A DNA stretch of 13,972 bases. Origin: Saprospiraceae bacterium (GTDB lineage: Bacteria; Bacteroidota; Bacteroidia; Chitinophagales; Saprospiraceae). The notes beneath the pieces are model-generated. The model did not search any database. It was not told the origin of the DNA and worked only from the letters and a program-made list of their open reading frames with translations. Both the position numbers and the translations under genes were made by a program. Location: positions 1 through 13,972 of the forward strand of contig JABDJM010000261.1 of the NCBI GenBank assembly GCA_013002475.1. The letters are read 5' to 3'. Numbering within the stretch: position 1 is the first letter of the stretch; every line of letters begins with the position of its first letter. Positions 6,286 through 13,972 of the stretch are shown piece after piece.

Positions 6286-8046
6286 ATGCTTATGAATGAG
6301 CCAAGATACCATCAGTCTGATGATCAGAAAAAGCAGGCCGCATCCAATGCCAACACAGGACCACGGATGACTGGAGCCCAGGCGATCCTAATGTGCCTAC
6401 TTGAGGAGGGCATCGATACAGTATTTGGATACCCAGGTGGAGCTATCATGCCAGTGTATGATGCGCTGTATGATTACCAGAAAGAAATTAGGCATATCCT
6501 GGCCCGACATGAGCAAGGGGCTATTCATGCTGCGCAGGGCTATGCTAGAGTAACCCGTAAAACAGCAGTCTGTCTTGCTACCTCCGGGCCTGGAGCTATG
6601 AACCTTTTTACCGGTATTGGAGATGCCATCATGGACTCCACTCCACTGGTTTGTATCACCGGCCAGGTGTATTCAAAAGTTTTGGGAAGTGACGCTTTTC
6701 AGGAAACAGATGTAGTAGGCTGTACAACTCCGATCTCAAAATGGAATTTTCAAGTCACCAAAGCGGAAGAGATCCCCTCCACTTTTGCCAAGGCATTTTT
6801 CGTTGCTAATTCCGGAAGACCCGGTCCGGTAGTCATTGATATTACGAAAGACGCACAGTTTGGTGAATTAAATTTCACCTACCAGAAAAAGCCATTGATC
6901 AGATCATACCACCCCTATCCTAAACCTACTGAACAAAATCTGGAAGAAGCGGCTAAGCTGATCAACGATTCAAAGAAGCCTTTCATCCTGGCAGGGCATG
7001 GTATTCAGATTGCCGGAGCAAAACATGAATTCCAATCCTTTATCGAAAAGGGGAATATTCCATACGCATCAACCATACATGGATTAGGTACCCTACCCCA
7101 TGACCATCCTCTAAACATGGGGATGCTGGGTATGCATGGAAACTATGCTCCAAACCTGATGACAAATGAATGCGATCTGCTCATCGCCATCGGGATGCGT
7201 TTTGATGACCGGGTAACGGGAGATCTTTCCAGATATGCCAAACAAGCAAAGGTTATTCATATTGAAATTGATCCCTCCGAAATAGACAAAAATGTAAAAA
7301 CGGATGTCGCTCTTTTGGGGGATGCAAAAGAAGTTCTTCAGAGACTTGAACCGCTTACCCAAAAGAATGAACACCAGGACTGGATCCAAAGATTCAGGGA
7401 CCTGGAAAAGGAAGAGGTAAAAGAAGTTTTCCAAAAGGATCTCAACACGGCCAGTTCTGAATTAAAAATGGGCAGGGTCATTAGATTGGTTTCCGAAAAA
7501 ACTGAAGGGCAAGCGACAGTAGTAACTGATGTTGGCCAACATCAAATGTCTGCAGCCAGGTATTACCAATATAGCAGGCCCAATCAATGGGTGAGCTCCG
7601 GAGGAGCGGGAACCATGGGCTATGGTTTGCCGGCCGCATTTGGAGCAAAGCTTGCCCAGCCAGAAAATACCGTGGTCGCTTTTATCGGTGATGGAGGGTT
7701 TCAAATGACCATACAGGAATTAGGGATGTGTGCCCAATGGAATGTGGGCGTTAAGATCGTCCTGCTGGACAACAACTACCTGGGTATGGTCCGGCAATGG
7801 CAGGAACTGTTTTTTGAGAATAGATACTCCTCTGTAGAACTTCAAAATCCGGACTTTGTAAAAATTGGGGAAGGATTTGGCGTGAAAGGGGAAACCATAA
7901 AAGATGCAAGTGAATTAGAAGAGGCTGTAGGAAGAATGCTCGCACATGATGGGCCTTATCTTTTGCATGTCCAGGTCGAAAAGGAAGAAAATGTTTTTCC
8001 AATGATCCCATCGGGGTCCTCCGTATCAGAATGCAGATTAAAATAA
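6286..8046 (+). CDS. ilvB: Acetolactate synthase large (catalytic) subunit
   Basis: This ThDP-dependent enzyme condenses two pyruvates to acetolactate (Val/Leu route), or pyruvate with 2-oxobutyrate to acetohydroxybutyrate (Ile route). The 586-residue chain has the three expected domains. In the N-terminal PYR domain, [16 protein letters not shown] is followed by [15 protein letters not shown], with catalytic Glu76. A central FAD-binding-type domain has [15 protein letters not shown]. The C-terminal PP domain contains [15 protein letters not shown] from Gly468 to Asn496-Asn497 (the GDG...NN ThDP/Mg motif), then [14 protein letters not shown]. The first 25 or so residues are a polar extension ([16 protein letters not shown]) ahead of the conserved MTGAQAI. 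The start could be 6286 or the ATG at 6292; I give the first. It is followed after 4 bases by its regulatory subunit. Whether other isozymes exist in the genome cannot be seen. Confidence 0.97.
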   Translation: MLMNEPRYHQSDDQKKQAASNANTGPRMTGAQAILMCLLEEGIDTVFGYPGGAIMPVYDALYDYQKEIRHILARHEQGAIHAAQGYARVTRKTAVCLATSGPGAMNLFTGIGDAIMDSTPLVCITGQVYSKVLGSDAFQETDVVGCTTPISKWNFQVTKAEEIPSTFAKAFFVANSGRPGPVVIDITKDAQFGELNFTYQKKPLIRSYHPYPKPTEQNLEEAAKLINDSKKPFILAGHGIQIAGAKHEFQSFIEKGNIPYASTIHGLGTLPHDHPLNMGMLGMHGNYAPNLMTNECDLLIAIGMRFDDRVTGDLSRYAKQAKVIHIEIDPSEIDKNVKTDVALLGDAKEVLQRLEPLTQKNEHQDWIQRFRDLEKEEVKEVFQKDLNTASSELKMGRVIRLVSEKTEGQATVVTDVGQHQMSAARYYQYSRPNQWVSSGGAGTMGYGLPAAFGAKLAQPENTVVAFIGDGGFQMTIQELGMCAQWNVGVKIVLLDNNYLGMVRQWQELFFENRYSSVELQNPDFVKIGEGFGVKGETIKDASELEEAVGRMLAHDGPYLLHVQVEKEENVFPMIPSGSSVSECRLK

Positions 8047-8050
8047 GATT

Positions 8051-8581
8051 ATGCAAACTTTCACTATTACTGTGTACTCTGAAAATCAAACTGGTCTGCT
8101 TACCCGGGTGGTTTCCGTATTCACACGGCGCCATATTAATATTGAAAGCATGACAGTTTCTGAATCTTCTATTGAAGGGATCCACAAATTCACTATTGTA
8201 GTTCATCTGGAAGAAGAGGAAGTTAGAAAACTGGTTTCACAAATTGACAAACAGGTGGATGTCCTGAAGGCATTCTATTATGATGAACATGAGATCGTCC
8301 ATCAGGAGATTGCTCTTTACAAGGTACCAACTGAAGCCTTTACAGGAGGAAATACCCTTGAGCAACTGATCAGAAAACACAACGCGAGGATCCTTGAGAT
8401 CGAAAGAGAATACGTGGTTATCGAAAAAACGGGTCACCAGGCAGATACTCAGGCCTTATTGAACGACCTTAGAAAAATAGGCATTTATGAATTTGTACGA
8501 TCAGGCCGTGTGGCAATTATTAAACCGATGGAACAACTGAACACTTATTTATCAAGCGTATCAAATAATCAATCAACATAA
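8051..8581 (+). CDS. ilvN: Acetolactate synthase small (regulatory) subunit
   Basis: The regulatory partner of the large subunit just upstream. It activates the catalytic subunit and confers feedback inhibition by valine or other branched-chain amino acids. The 176 residues match the family's usual 160-175. Residues 1-75 form an ACT domain (FTITVYSENQTGLLTRVVSVF, then NIESMTVSESSIEGIHKFTI). Residues about 80-165 form the C-terminal domain (EIALYKVP, then ILEIEREYVVIEKTGH, then GIYEFVRSGRVAI). The ACT effector-site features (Asn, then Gly-Leu-Leu-Thr-Arg-Val) are intact, so feedback sensitivity is expected. ATG at 8051, 4 bases after the large-subunit stop. Equivalent subunits are also called IlvH; the symbol is a naming choice. 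Confidence 0.95.
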   Translation: MQTFTITVYSENQTGLLTRVVSVFTRRHINIESMTVSESSIEGIHKFTIVVHLEEEEVRKLVSQIDKQVDVLKAFYYDEHEIVHQEIALYKVPTEAFTGGNTLEQLIRKHNARILEIEREYVVIEKTGHQADTQALLNDLRKIGIYEFVRSGRVAIIKPMEQLNTYLSSVSNNQST

Positions 8582-8611
8582 AACATTTAGCAAACCAATA
8601 AAAAAGAGATC

Positions 8612-9676
8612 ATGGCAAAAATGAATTTTGGAGGCGTTGAAGAAAATGTGGTTACCAGAGATGAGTTCCCTCTTGAAAAGGCAAGGGAGGTTATGAAAGA
8701 TGAAACGATCGCGATCATTGGATACGGTGTCCAGGGTCCCGGTCAAGCGCTCAATCTTAGAGATAATGGATTTAACGTGATCGTTGGTCAAAGGCAAAAT
8801 TCCAAGACCTGGGACAAAGCGGTGGCCGATGGTTGGGTACCCGGAGAAACGCTTTTTCCGATAGAGGAAGCTGCGGAAAAAGGAACCATAATTCAGTATT
8901 TACTTTCTGATGCAGCCCAAATTGAAGTTTGGCCTGCACTAAAAGCAAAATTAAGCCCAGGGAAAGCTCTATATTTTTCTCATGGCTTTGGTATAACCTA
9001 TAAGGACCGAACAGGCATTATCCCGCCGGAAGGTGTGGATGTGATCCTGGTAGCACCTAAGGGTTCTGGTACCAGCCTACGTAGAATGTTCCTGGCAGGA
9101 AGAGGGCTGAATTCCAGCTACGCTATTTTTCAGGATGCCACAGGTCGCGCAAAGGAACGAGTAGTGGCTTTAGGGATCGGAGTGGGTTCCGGATATCTCT
9201 TTGAGACCACTTTTCAAAAAGAAGTCTATAGCGATCTGACTGGAGAGCGTGGAACTCTAATGGGAGCCATCGCAGGAATTTTTGAGGCACAGTATGAGGT
9301 ACTACGAAAAAGAGGACACTCACCTTCGGAGGCATTCAATGAAACTGTTGAAGAGCTAACTCAGAGTCTGATGCCTCTGGTGGCTGAAAACGGAATGGAC
9401 TGGATGTATGCCAATTGCTCCACCACTGCACAAAGAGGAGCTCTTGACTGGAAAGGAAAATTCCGCGATGCGGTAAAACCAGTTTTTGAGGAACTTTATG
9501 AGGAAGTGGCTACCGGCAGGGAAGCGCAAAGATCCATCGACACCAACTCCCAATCTGATTATCGTGAGAAGCTGGAAGTAGAGTTGAAAGAGATTCGCGA
9601 AAGTGAGATGTGGCAGGCAGGAACTCAGGTGCGTTCCTTGCGTCCAGAAAATGAAAAGAAGACTATAAAAGCCTAA
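8612..9676 (+). CDS. ilvC: Ketol-acid reductoisomerase (short form)
   Basis: IlvC catalyses the Mg-dependent alkyl migration and NAD(P)H reduction of acetolactate/acetohydroxybutyrate to dihydroxy acids. At 354 residues it is the short form, similar to Bacteroides KARI in its N-terminus (MNFGGVEENVVTRDEFPLEK), not the ~490-residue E. coli-type enzyme. Rossmann motif GYGVQGPGQALNLRDNG is at 37-53. The cofactor loop VIVGQRQNSKTWDKA (about 56-70) carries Arg and Ser/Thr residues that could contact an NADPH phosphate; coenzyme preference is inferred only. Catalytic and metal residues visible: His124 (FSHGFGITY), Asp208 and Glu212 (SDLTGERG), Glu244 and Glu248 (NETVEELTQ), Ser270 (ANCSTTAQRGA). 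It sits 30 bases after ilvN, with an AAAAAAGAGAT stretch just before the ATG, and its stop is one base from the ilvA ATG. Confidence 0.97.
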   Translation: MAKMNFGGVEENVVTRDEFPLEKAREVMKDETIAIIGYGVQGPGQALNLRDNGFNVIVGQRQNSKTWDKAVADGWVPGETLFPIEEAAEKGTIIQYLLSDAAQIEVWPALKAKLSPGKALYFSHGFGITYKDRTGIIPPEGVDVILVAPKGSGTSLRRMFLAGRGLNSSYAIFQDATGRAKERVVALGIGVGSGYLFETTFQKEVYSDLTGERGTLMGAIAGIFEAQYEVLRKRGHSPSEAFNETVEELTQSLMPLVAENGMDWMYANCSTTAQRGALDWKGKFRDAVKPVFEELYEEVATGREAQRSIDTNSQSDYREKLEVELKEIRESEMWQAGTQVRSLRPENEKKTIKA

Positions 9677-9677
9677 T

Positions 9678-10949
9678 ATGGTTTCCACTGGTAATCCATT
9701 TATTCCTAAGGTTGAGCTTTCTGAAATTCAAAAGGCCTATACCCGGTTGGCGAAGTACTTCCGGCCCAGTCCTCTGCATTTCAATGATGGTCTTTCCCAG
9801 GAATATGGATGCGGAGTATATCTGAAAAGGGAGGACCTTCAAAGGGTCCGCTCCTATAAGATCAGGGGTGCTTTCAACAAAATGAAAAGCTGTGATCCCG
9901 ATGATCTGAAAAGGGGGGTGGTCTGTGCCAGTGCTGGAAATCACGCTCAGGGAGTCGCTATGGCTTGTCAGATCCTTGAGGTGCCAGGAAGTATTTTTAT
10001 GCCGGCCACTACTCCAAGTCAAAAGATCAAAAAGGTAAAATACTTTGGCGGAGACCTGGTTACGATAAAAATTGTTGGAGACACTTTTGATGAAAGTTTT
10101 CAGGAGGCAACAGCCTATGCGGAATCCAGAGACCTAACCTTTGTACATCCTTTTAACGACATGAAGGTTATTGAGGGACAGGCTACCACCGGGATTGAGA
10201 TATTGCAGCAAATAGACAAGCCTATTGATATCCTTTTTATACCGATCGGAGGAGGAGGTTTGGCAGCGGGCTTAGGTTCCTATATTAAACAGATGAGCCC
10301 GGATACGCGCATTATTGGAGTGGAACCCACTGGAGCCCCAGCTATGCATGCTGCGTTCAAAGCCGGAGAGGTGGTGGAGTTGCAAAAGATGGATCCTTTT
10401 GTTGATGGCGCTGCTGTCAAGCAAGTGGGTGAATTGAATTTTCAGATCTGCAAGGAAGTAGTGGATGAAATAGCCTTGGTCGACGAGGGGCAGATATGCC
10501 AGACCATTTTACAGTTGTATAATGAGGAGGCCATTGTCGTCGAACCTGCTGGTGCATTGACCCTCGCGGTCTTAGAACAATATCGCGAGGAGATTAAAGG
10601 AAAAAAAATCGTTTGTCTTGTTTCCGGCGGGAATAACGACATCACTCGGACGCCGGAAATAAAAGAAAGAGCTCTTTTGTATCAGGGGCTCAAACACTAT
10701 TTCATCATTCGCTTTCCGCAACGCGCCGGTGCCTTAAGAGACTTTGTCAACAAGGTACTAGGACCAAAAGACGACATCACTCATTTTGAATACACCAAAA
10801 AGCACAATCGTGAAAGCGGTCCTGCCTTGGTGGGAATAGTCCTGAAAAATCCCGAAGATTATCAGGGTTTATTAACCAGGATGAAAGCTGAAGAAGTTCA
10901 ATTCAAAGAAATCAATAGGGACGAGATGTTGTTTGGGTTATTGGTGTAA
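9678..10949 (+). CDS. ilvA: Threonine ammonia-lyase (threonine deaminase), biosynthetic
   Basis: A PLP enzyme that deaminates threonine to 2-oxobutyrate, the first committed step of isoleucine synthesis. The 423-residue chain has the PLP-binding region LKREDLQRVRSYKIRGAFNKM with Schiff-base Lys61, CASAGNHAQGVAMAC for substrate/cofactor contacts, and the phosphate-binding glycine loop PIGGGGLAAGLG. A C-terminal ACT-like regulatory domain occupies about 335-423 (HYFIIRFPQRAGALRDFVNKVL, then DITHFEYTKKHNRESGPALVGI). The single regulatory domain matches the ~400-420-residue type rather than the ~514-residue E. coli enzyme with two. Its presence supports a biosynthetic, isoleucine-sensitive enzyme rather than a catabolic TdcB (about 330 residues, no such domain). 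Last gene of the operon, one base after ilvC. It faces the minus-strand gene at 11146, and I see no classical terminator right after its stop. Confidence 0.95.
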   Translation: MVSTGNPFIPKVELSEIQKAYTRLAKYFRPSPLHFNDGLSQEYGCGVYLKREDLQRVRSYKIRGAFNKMKSCDPDDLKRGVVCASAGNHAQGVAMACQILEVPGSIFMPATTPSQKIKKVKYFGGDLVTIKIVGDTFDESFQEATAYAESRDLTFVHPFNDMKVIEGQATTGIEILQQIDKPIDILFIPIGGGGLAAGLGSYIKQMSPDTRIIGVEPTGAPAMHAAFKAGEVVELQKMDPFVDGAAVKQVGELNFQICKEVVDEIALVDEGQICQTILQLYNEEAIVVEPAGALTLAVLEQYREEIKGKKIVCLVSGGNNDITRTPEIKERALLYQGLKHYFIIRFPQRAGALRDFVNKVLGPKDDITHFEYTKKHNRESGPALVGIVLKNPEDYQGLLTRMKAEEVQFKEINRDEMLFGLLV

Positions 10950-11040
10950 AACATTTCCCATTCGCAAAGAGGTCAGGAGATCTTTTGCTCAGTCCAAACG
11001 GAAATTGCAACGCATTAGGGATTTTAAGCCCGAAGGGACC

Positions 11041-11097
11041 TGCCTGCCGGTCTGACGACTCCGATAGTCGTGTCAGACTCGTCGGAGCAGGCAGGCA
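11041..11097. repeat. GC-rich nested hairpin, probable dispersed repeat, between convergent genes
   Basis: TGCCTGCC (11041-11048) pairs perfectly with GGCAGGCA (11090-11097). Inside, GTCTGAC (11050-11056) pairs with GTCAGAC (11072-11078) and GACT (11057-11060) with AGTC (11066-11069). An alternative inner fold pairs CTCCGA (11059-11064) with TCGGAG (11082-11087). The element is far more GC-rich than its surroundings and lies in the 196-base gap between the converging ilvA and the minus-strand T9SS gene. It may serve as a 3' stabiliser or bidirectional barrier, although neither strand has a U-tract after it. The rest of 10950-11145 holds no ORF I can support. Calling it a dispersed repeat is inferred from its shape. 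Confidence 0.6.
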
Positions 11098-11145
11098 CGA
11101 AGAACACTAAGGTTCACTGATTGACCACTTCCCATTGCTTGCTGC

Positions 11146-12639
11146 TCATCTCCTCACTATCCGCTCCACATGTAAAATGCCTTCCCCACCGATCACTTGA
11201 TAAAAATAGATGCCTGAAGGATAGGCATGAAGGTTTATCTCCAGCGCTTTAAGTCCTTTTCCAAAATCTTTGGTAAAAAGCAATCTTCCTGAACGATCAT
11301 AAAGTCTCAGCTCACCTTCCGATGTCATGGGCTTGTTGGAAGAAACAAAGCTTATCCCTCCGGTAGGATTTGGAGCAACTGCCCAGACCTGGTCGTTGGA
11401 TGGAGGTGGAAAGTAGGTGGAAGTTGGAATCAAACGGGTGGTATCGCAAACTGGGTATTCGGTTCCTAATCGATAACTTGGAAAATAGGGTAAACTAATT
11501 CCATGGCTTGTGTGTAATTGAATACCATGTTGCTCAAAATTACAAGCAAGACCTTTGGCATTTGGATTGTGCATCACATGGAGTACATCCTCCCCGTTAT
11601 TGGAATTATAATACAACTTACAATCAGGTCCTAATTGAGCCTGGAAGAAAGTAGACGCGAAGGGGGAAGCATGGCCATCATAAGTAGCGATAAGAACTTT
11701 GGAGTCCTCTATATCTTCTGCTTCAAGATCAAACTGCCAAAGCTCAAGTAGGCTATTCACATAGAGAAAGCGCCCATTGGGAGAAACGGCAGCGCCTCCG
11801 AATTTGGGTTCAATCGTAAAATCAATATGACGAGGGTTAGATAATTCACCTAACACTCTATCAAAGTCGTATAGAAAAATTCCACGATCTGCAAATGCAC
11901 GAATATAGAGGTCACCTTGAGGGCTTATAATGGTTTGTAATATGTCATCAGTTTCATCAATGACAATTCCAATCGATTGTATTTTTGATGTAATTTGATC
12001 ATTATCGTCGATGAAATATATTTCGTATTCATTCGAATTGTAAATTCCTGAAATAATCCACCAACCTGTCCCACTGTTTTCTCTAACTGCATTTAGATAA
12101 GAATTGCTTAGGCGTGTAGAATTGATCGGCTGATTCTTTTGTACTACCGAGCCTAATCCATTGTTCAAGTTCATATCAATTATAGTATGAAATAGAGTGT
12201 CATTTACAATAATGATTTCTGTATTAGTATCAATTACTATTCTTTTGTGAAATAAGTGGTAATTTTTATTGTTTGAGGCTGAGGGGAGAGCAAGTATACT
12301 TTGATGCCCAGCAGTGTATCCCCATTGACATTGATCTTCATTTATATCGCCAGGGTTCAGCCCTCCTCCATTATCCATTAGCGTGAAAGAAGCATCTCTA
12401 ATTTCACAACCATTTGTATAAAACAATAAGTTGCCTTCGGTATCGGAGATACAAGCGTTTGAAACACTGATTTTCAAATCTTGAAAGACCTTTTGTATTA
12501 CCAAAGAATCATTCCGAAAGTCCAATATGGATGTTGTGTCATCCTCGAAGGAAAATATCCATTGATTATCATATTGCAGCTGAGCTCTAAGCTCAACTCC
12601 AATTATTATGATTATCAGAATGACAAATGGCTTCCTCAC
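11146..12639 (-). CDS. T9SS-exported surface/secreted protein, probable propeller-like ectodomain
   Basis: A 497-residue protein with a signal peptide MRKPFVILIIIIIGVELRAQ (cleavage probably after the Ala of LRA). About 375 residues of a WD40/propeller-like body follow: repeated strands such as GNLLFYTNGCEI, GDLYIRAFADRGIFLYDFD and SPNGRFLYVNSLLELWQFDLEAEDI, then LGPDCKLYYNSNNGEDVLHVMHNP. Around 388 come LPYFPSYRLG and VCDTT. The C-terminal 75 residues are a type A T9SS sorting domain (VAPNPTGGISFVSS, then ELRLYDRSGRLLF, then YPSGIYFYQVIGGEGILHVERIV), which directs outer-membrane passage and removal of the domain. Function unknown. The start is GTG at 12639, abutting the upstream gene's TAA with no gap; no ATG lies ahead of the signal peptide, so GTG is accepted. 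The upstream half of the gene (about 11.9-12.6 kb) is notably AT-rich. Confidence 0.8.
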   Translation of the reverse strand: MRKPFVILIIIIIGVELRAQLQYDNQWIFSFEDDTTSILDFRNDSLVIQKVFQDLKISVSNACISDTEGNLLFYTNGCEIRDASFTLMDNGGGLNPGDINEDQCQWGYTAGHQSILALPSASNNKNYHLFHKRIVIDTNTEIIIVNDTLFHTIIDMNLNNGLGSVVQKNQPINSTRLSNSYLNAVRENSGTGWWIISGIYNSNEYEIYFIDDNDQITSKIQSIGIVIDETDDILQTIISPQGDLYIRAFADRGIFLYDFDRVLGELSNPRHIDFTIEPKFGGAAVSPNGRFLYVNSLLELWQFDLEAEDIEDSKVLIATYDGHASPFASTFFQAQLGPDCKLYYNSNNGEDVLHVMHNPNAKGLACNFEQHGIQLHTSHGISLPYFPSYRLGTEYPVCDTTRLIPTSTYFPPPSNDQVWAVAPNPTGGISFVSSNKPMTSEGELRLYDRSGRLLFTKDFGKGLKALEINLHAYPSGIYFYQVIGGEGILHVERIVRR

Positions 12640-13972
12640 TTATCTTGTTATTATTAGCTTTTGAATTTTTCCATTTTCCAATCCATAGAAATACACACCA
12701 GGCGACCAAACATTGGTTTCGATTTTTATACTAAAGGGACCCTGTTTTAGTTTTACCGAATGGACTAGTGACCCCTTCCAATCATAAAAGACCAAATTCC
12801 TTGCACCAATCAAGTTTCCCTGGAGGGTTATTATATCGTCGGCAGGGTTTGGATGCAAAGTTATGGATTCAACACTAGGTTTTTCGGCTTCCAACTGACG
12901 ATTGTTGGAACTTAGACATAGAACATCATCCGAATCATCATAAGAAGTACCAAAATAATTTAAAATTCCTCTGGCCAAGTATACGCCATCCCCGCCTTCC
13001 AAGGGGCATTGCCCTGCAATACTTTCCAAGTTCGGAATTTGGTCAACGTTAATTCCCTCTAAGAAAATAGAATGGATATATTTCTCATTCTGAGCGGGCA
13101 ATAGTAAAGGAGTAATTGAATTATTTAATGATTGTGCAGTAACGAAATGATTCAACTTTAATATTTCATTATCAGAAACCAAATTTTTAATGTTTGTATT
13201 AAGACTTTCGTTTTCAGTAAGTTTTATATTTCTAATAGTCTCAAAAGTCCCTTGGGTAATGGTTCCATCAATCAAATTGACAACTTCATTTGCAAGTTCA
13301 TCTAATTTCAGCATAACATTTATCTGGGCATTCTCAATTGAAGAACTATTTCCGACATAACTAGGGTGGTTCCTAAATCCGGTAGCTGTATTAAAGACCT
13401 CATTCAATTGACCAAATGTTGTACTTGAGGAAGTATTTTGGAACAATGACATTTCACTAGAGTTAAAAGTCGTTTTGCCGTTTTTAATCCTGTTTAATAG
13501 GTGTCGGTTAAGGACCCAATTCTGGGCATCATTTTCAAACCCAAGAATTTGAATACCAGCTAATAATTTTTCGTCTGTACCGCGAGAATTCCCTTCGTGA
13601 ATAAGTCGATCAAAGGGTGTGCAAGAAAGATCATGAAGACCCTCCGGAATGATCGTGCATTCATAAGTATTATTTTGATCGTCCTCTGTATTAAACCAAC
13701 CTGGTAAATTTGTATTAGGAGAGTAGTTTGGATTGCCGGGATCTACCAGAAACCTTGATGAAAAGGATTGAATTAGATCTCCCACGAAATAGGCACCAAC
13801 ATCTCCAAACCCCCCCACCCACTCATTTCCCTTATGTTCCTGAGGGCCAATCAAGCTTCCGCCGATATTTGGATAAATCCCCACTGTCAAGCCGCGGGTG
13901 CCATTAGAAAGGTTAGAGCCTTTAAAATCAGAATCATCACAAATGCCAAAGAAGTTAACCCCCGTTTCAAAT
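12640..13972 (-). CDS. T9SS-exported protein, C-terminal fragment (5' end beyond right edge)
   Basis: The frame is open to the right edge with no stop: residues preceding the first possible internal start read FETGVNFFGICDDSD and so on. The TTG at 13890 is therefore not a real start, and the gene is cut by the window. The visible 443 residues begin with a stretch that resembles the tail of a right-handed beta-helix (a conjecture), then HKGNEWVGGFG and a Trp-Phe...Cys segment (PGWFNTEDDQNNTYEC). A long Asn/Ser-rich, probably helical middle follows (NILK-type repeats are weak). Before the end is CPLEGGDGVYLARGILNYF, then a DDSDDVLC segment. The last 75 residues are a type A T9SS sorting domain (LHPNPADDIITLQG, LVFYDWKGSLVHS, WSPGVYFYGLENGKIQKLIITR). 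No signal peptide can be checked. It abuts the next T9SS gene (TAAGTG), so the two are probably cotranscribed. Function unknown. Confidence 0.8.
   Translation of the reverse strand, partial: FETGVNFFGICDDSDFKGSNLSNGTRGLTVGIYPNIGGSLIGPQEHKGNEWVGGFGDVGAYFVGDLIQSFSSRFLVDPGNPNYSPNTNLPGWFNTEDDQNNTYECTIIPEGLHDLSCTPFDRLIHEGNSRGTDEKLLAGIQILGFENDAQNWVLNRHLLNRIKNGKTTFNSSEMSLFQNTSSSTTFGQLNEVFNTATGFRNHPSYVGNSSSIENAQINVMLKLDELANEVVNLIDGTITQGTFETIRNIKLTENESLNTNIKNLVSDNEILKLNHFVTAQSLNNSITPLLLPAQNEKYIHSIFLEGINVDQIPNLESIAGQCPLEGGDGVYLARGILNYFGTSYDDSDDVLCLSSNNRQLEAEKPSVESITLHPNPADDIITLQGNLIGARNLVFYDWKGSLVHSVKLKQGPFSIKIETNVWSPGVYFYGLENGKIQKLIITR

Noticed and set aside
7751..8206. Minus-strand open frame of 151 codons across the ilvB/ilvN junction
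   Set aside because: It is antisense to two unmistakable genes and has no family features; open because of the codon use of the plus-strand genes.
9663..10022. Minus-strand open frame of 119 codons antisense to the start of ilvA
   Set aside because: Antisense shadow of a conserved PLP enzyme; no motif or signal recognised.
13888..13890. TTG as the start of the right-hand T9SS gene
   Set aside because: The frame stays open and protein-like to the window edge, and there is no signal peptide after the TTG, so the gene begins outside the window.
1..13972. CRISPR arrays, tRNA/rRNA genes, insertion sequences, phage genes or defence systems
   Set aside because: No regularly spaced direct repeats, tRNA cloverleaf, rRNA-like stretch, transposase or phage-type product was found by reading both strands; XerD is the housekeeping type.

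Overview
The window looks like a chromosomal segment of a Bacteroidota bacterium. Three things point there: two proteins with type IX secretion (T9SS) C-terminal sorting domains, start regions that mostly lack strong Shine-Dalgarno sequences, and several copies of the TAnnTTTG-type promoter motif. The surface-protein families and the short ketol-acid reductoisomerase would suit a Saprospirales/Cytophagales-like member, but that finer placement is a guess. Base composition is moderate, and the region right of about 11.9 kb is visibly more AT-rich than the metabolic genes.

Layout, left to right. Positions 1-155 (minus) are the start of a MoxR-type AAA+ ATPase that runs off the left edge. Positions 214-3180 (minus) hold a tightly packed four-gene cluster, read right to left: an Ig-like/carboxypeptidase-regulatory-like envelope lipoprotein, lptB (ATPase of the LPS exporter), a small lipoprotein-like protein started at TTG, and a small single-pass membrane protein. 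The two small proteins share a Cys/Thr/Asp-Ser spacing and may be related. Next is xerD (minus, 3293-4198), whose catalytic residues lie one position from those of E. coli XerD when its start is placed at 4198.

Divergent from xerD is a branched-chain amino-acid operon on the plus strand: ilvD, ilvB, ilvN, ilvC, ilvA (4594-10949). It covers threonine deamination, acetohydroxyacid synthesis, isomeroreduction and dehydration, so it is complete up to the 2-keto acids; no leu genes or transaminase are present. The most interesting element lies just upstream: an unannotated 19-codon leader ORF (4475-4534, MLSNIIISVNNIIVIPKDH) with 9 branched-chain residues, followed by an intrinsic terminator (4564-4588) ending 5 bases before the ilvD start codon. 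A candidate antiterminator pairing is also present. This is the layout of ribosome-mediated transcription attenuation.

After ilvA, a 196-base convergent intergenic region carries a GC-rich nested hairpin (11041-11097) that looks like a dispersed repeat. Two minus-strand T9SS-exported proteins fill the rest. One (11146-12639) has a probable propeller-like ectodomain. The other is open to the right edge, so its N-terminal part is outside the window; it directly abuts the first.
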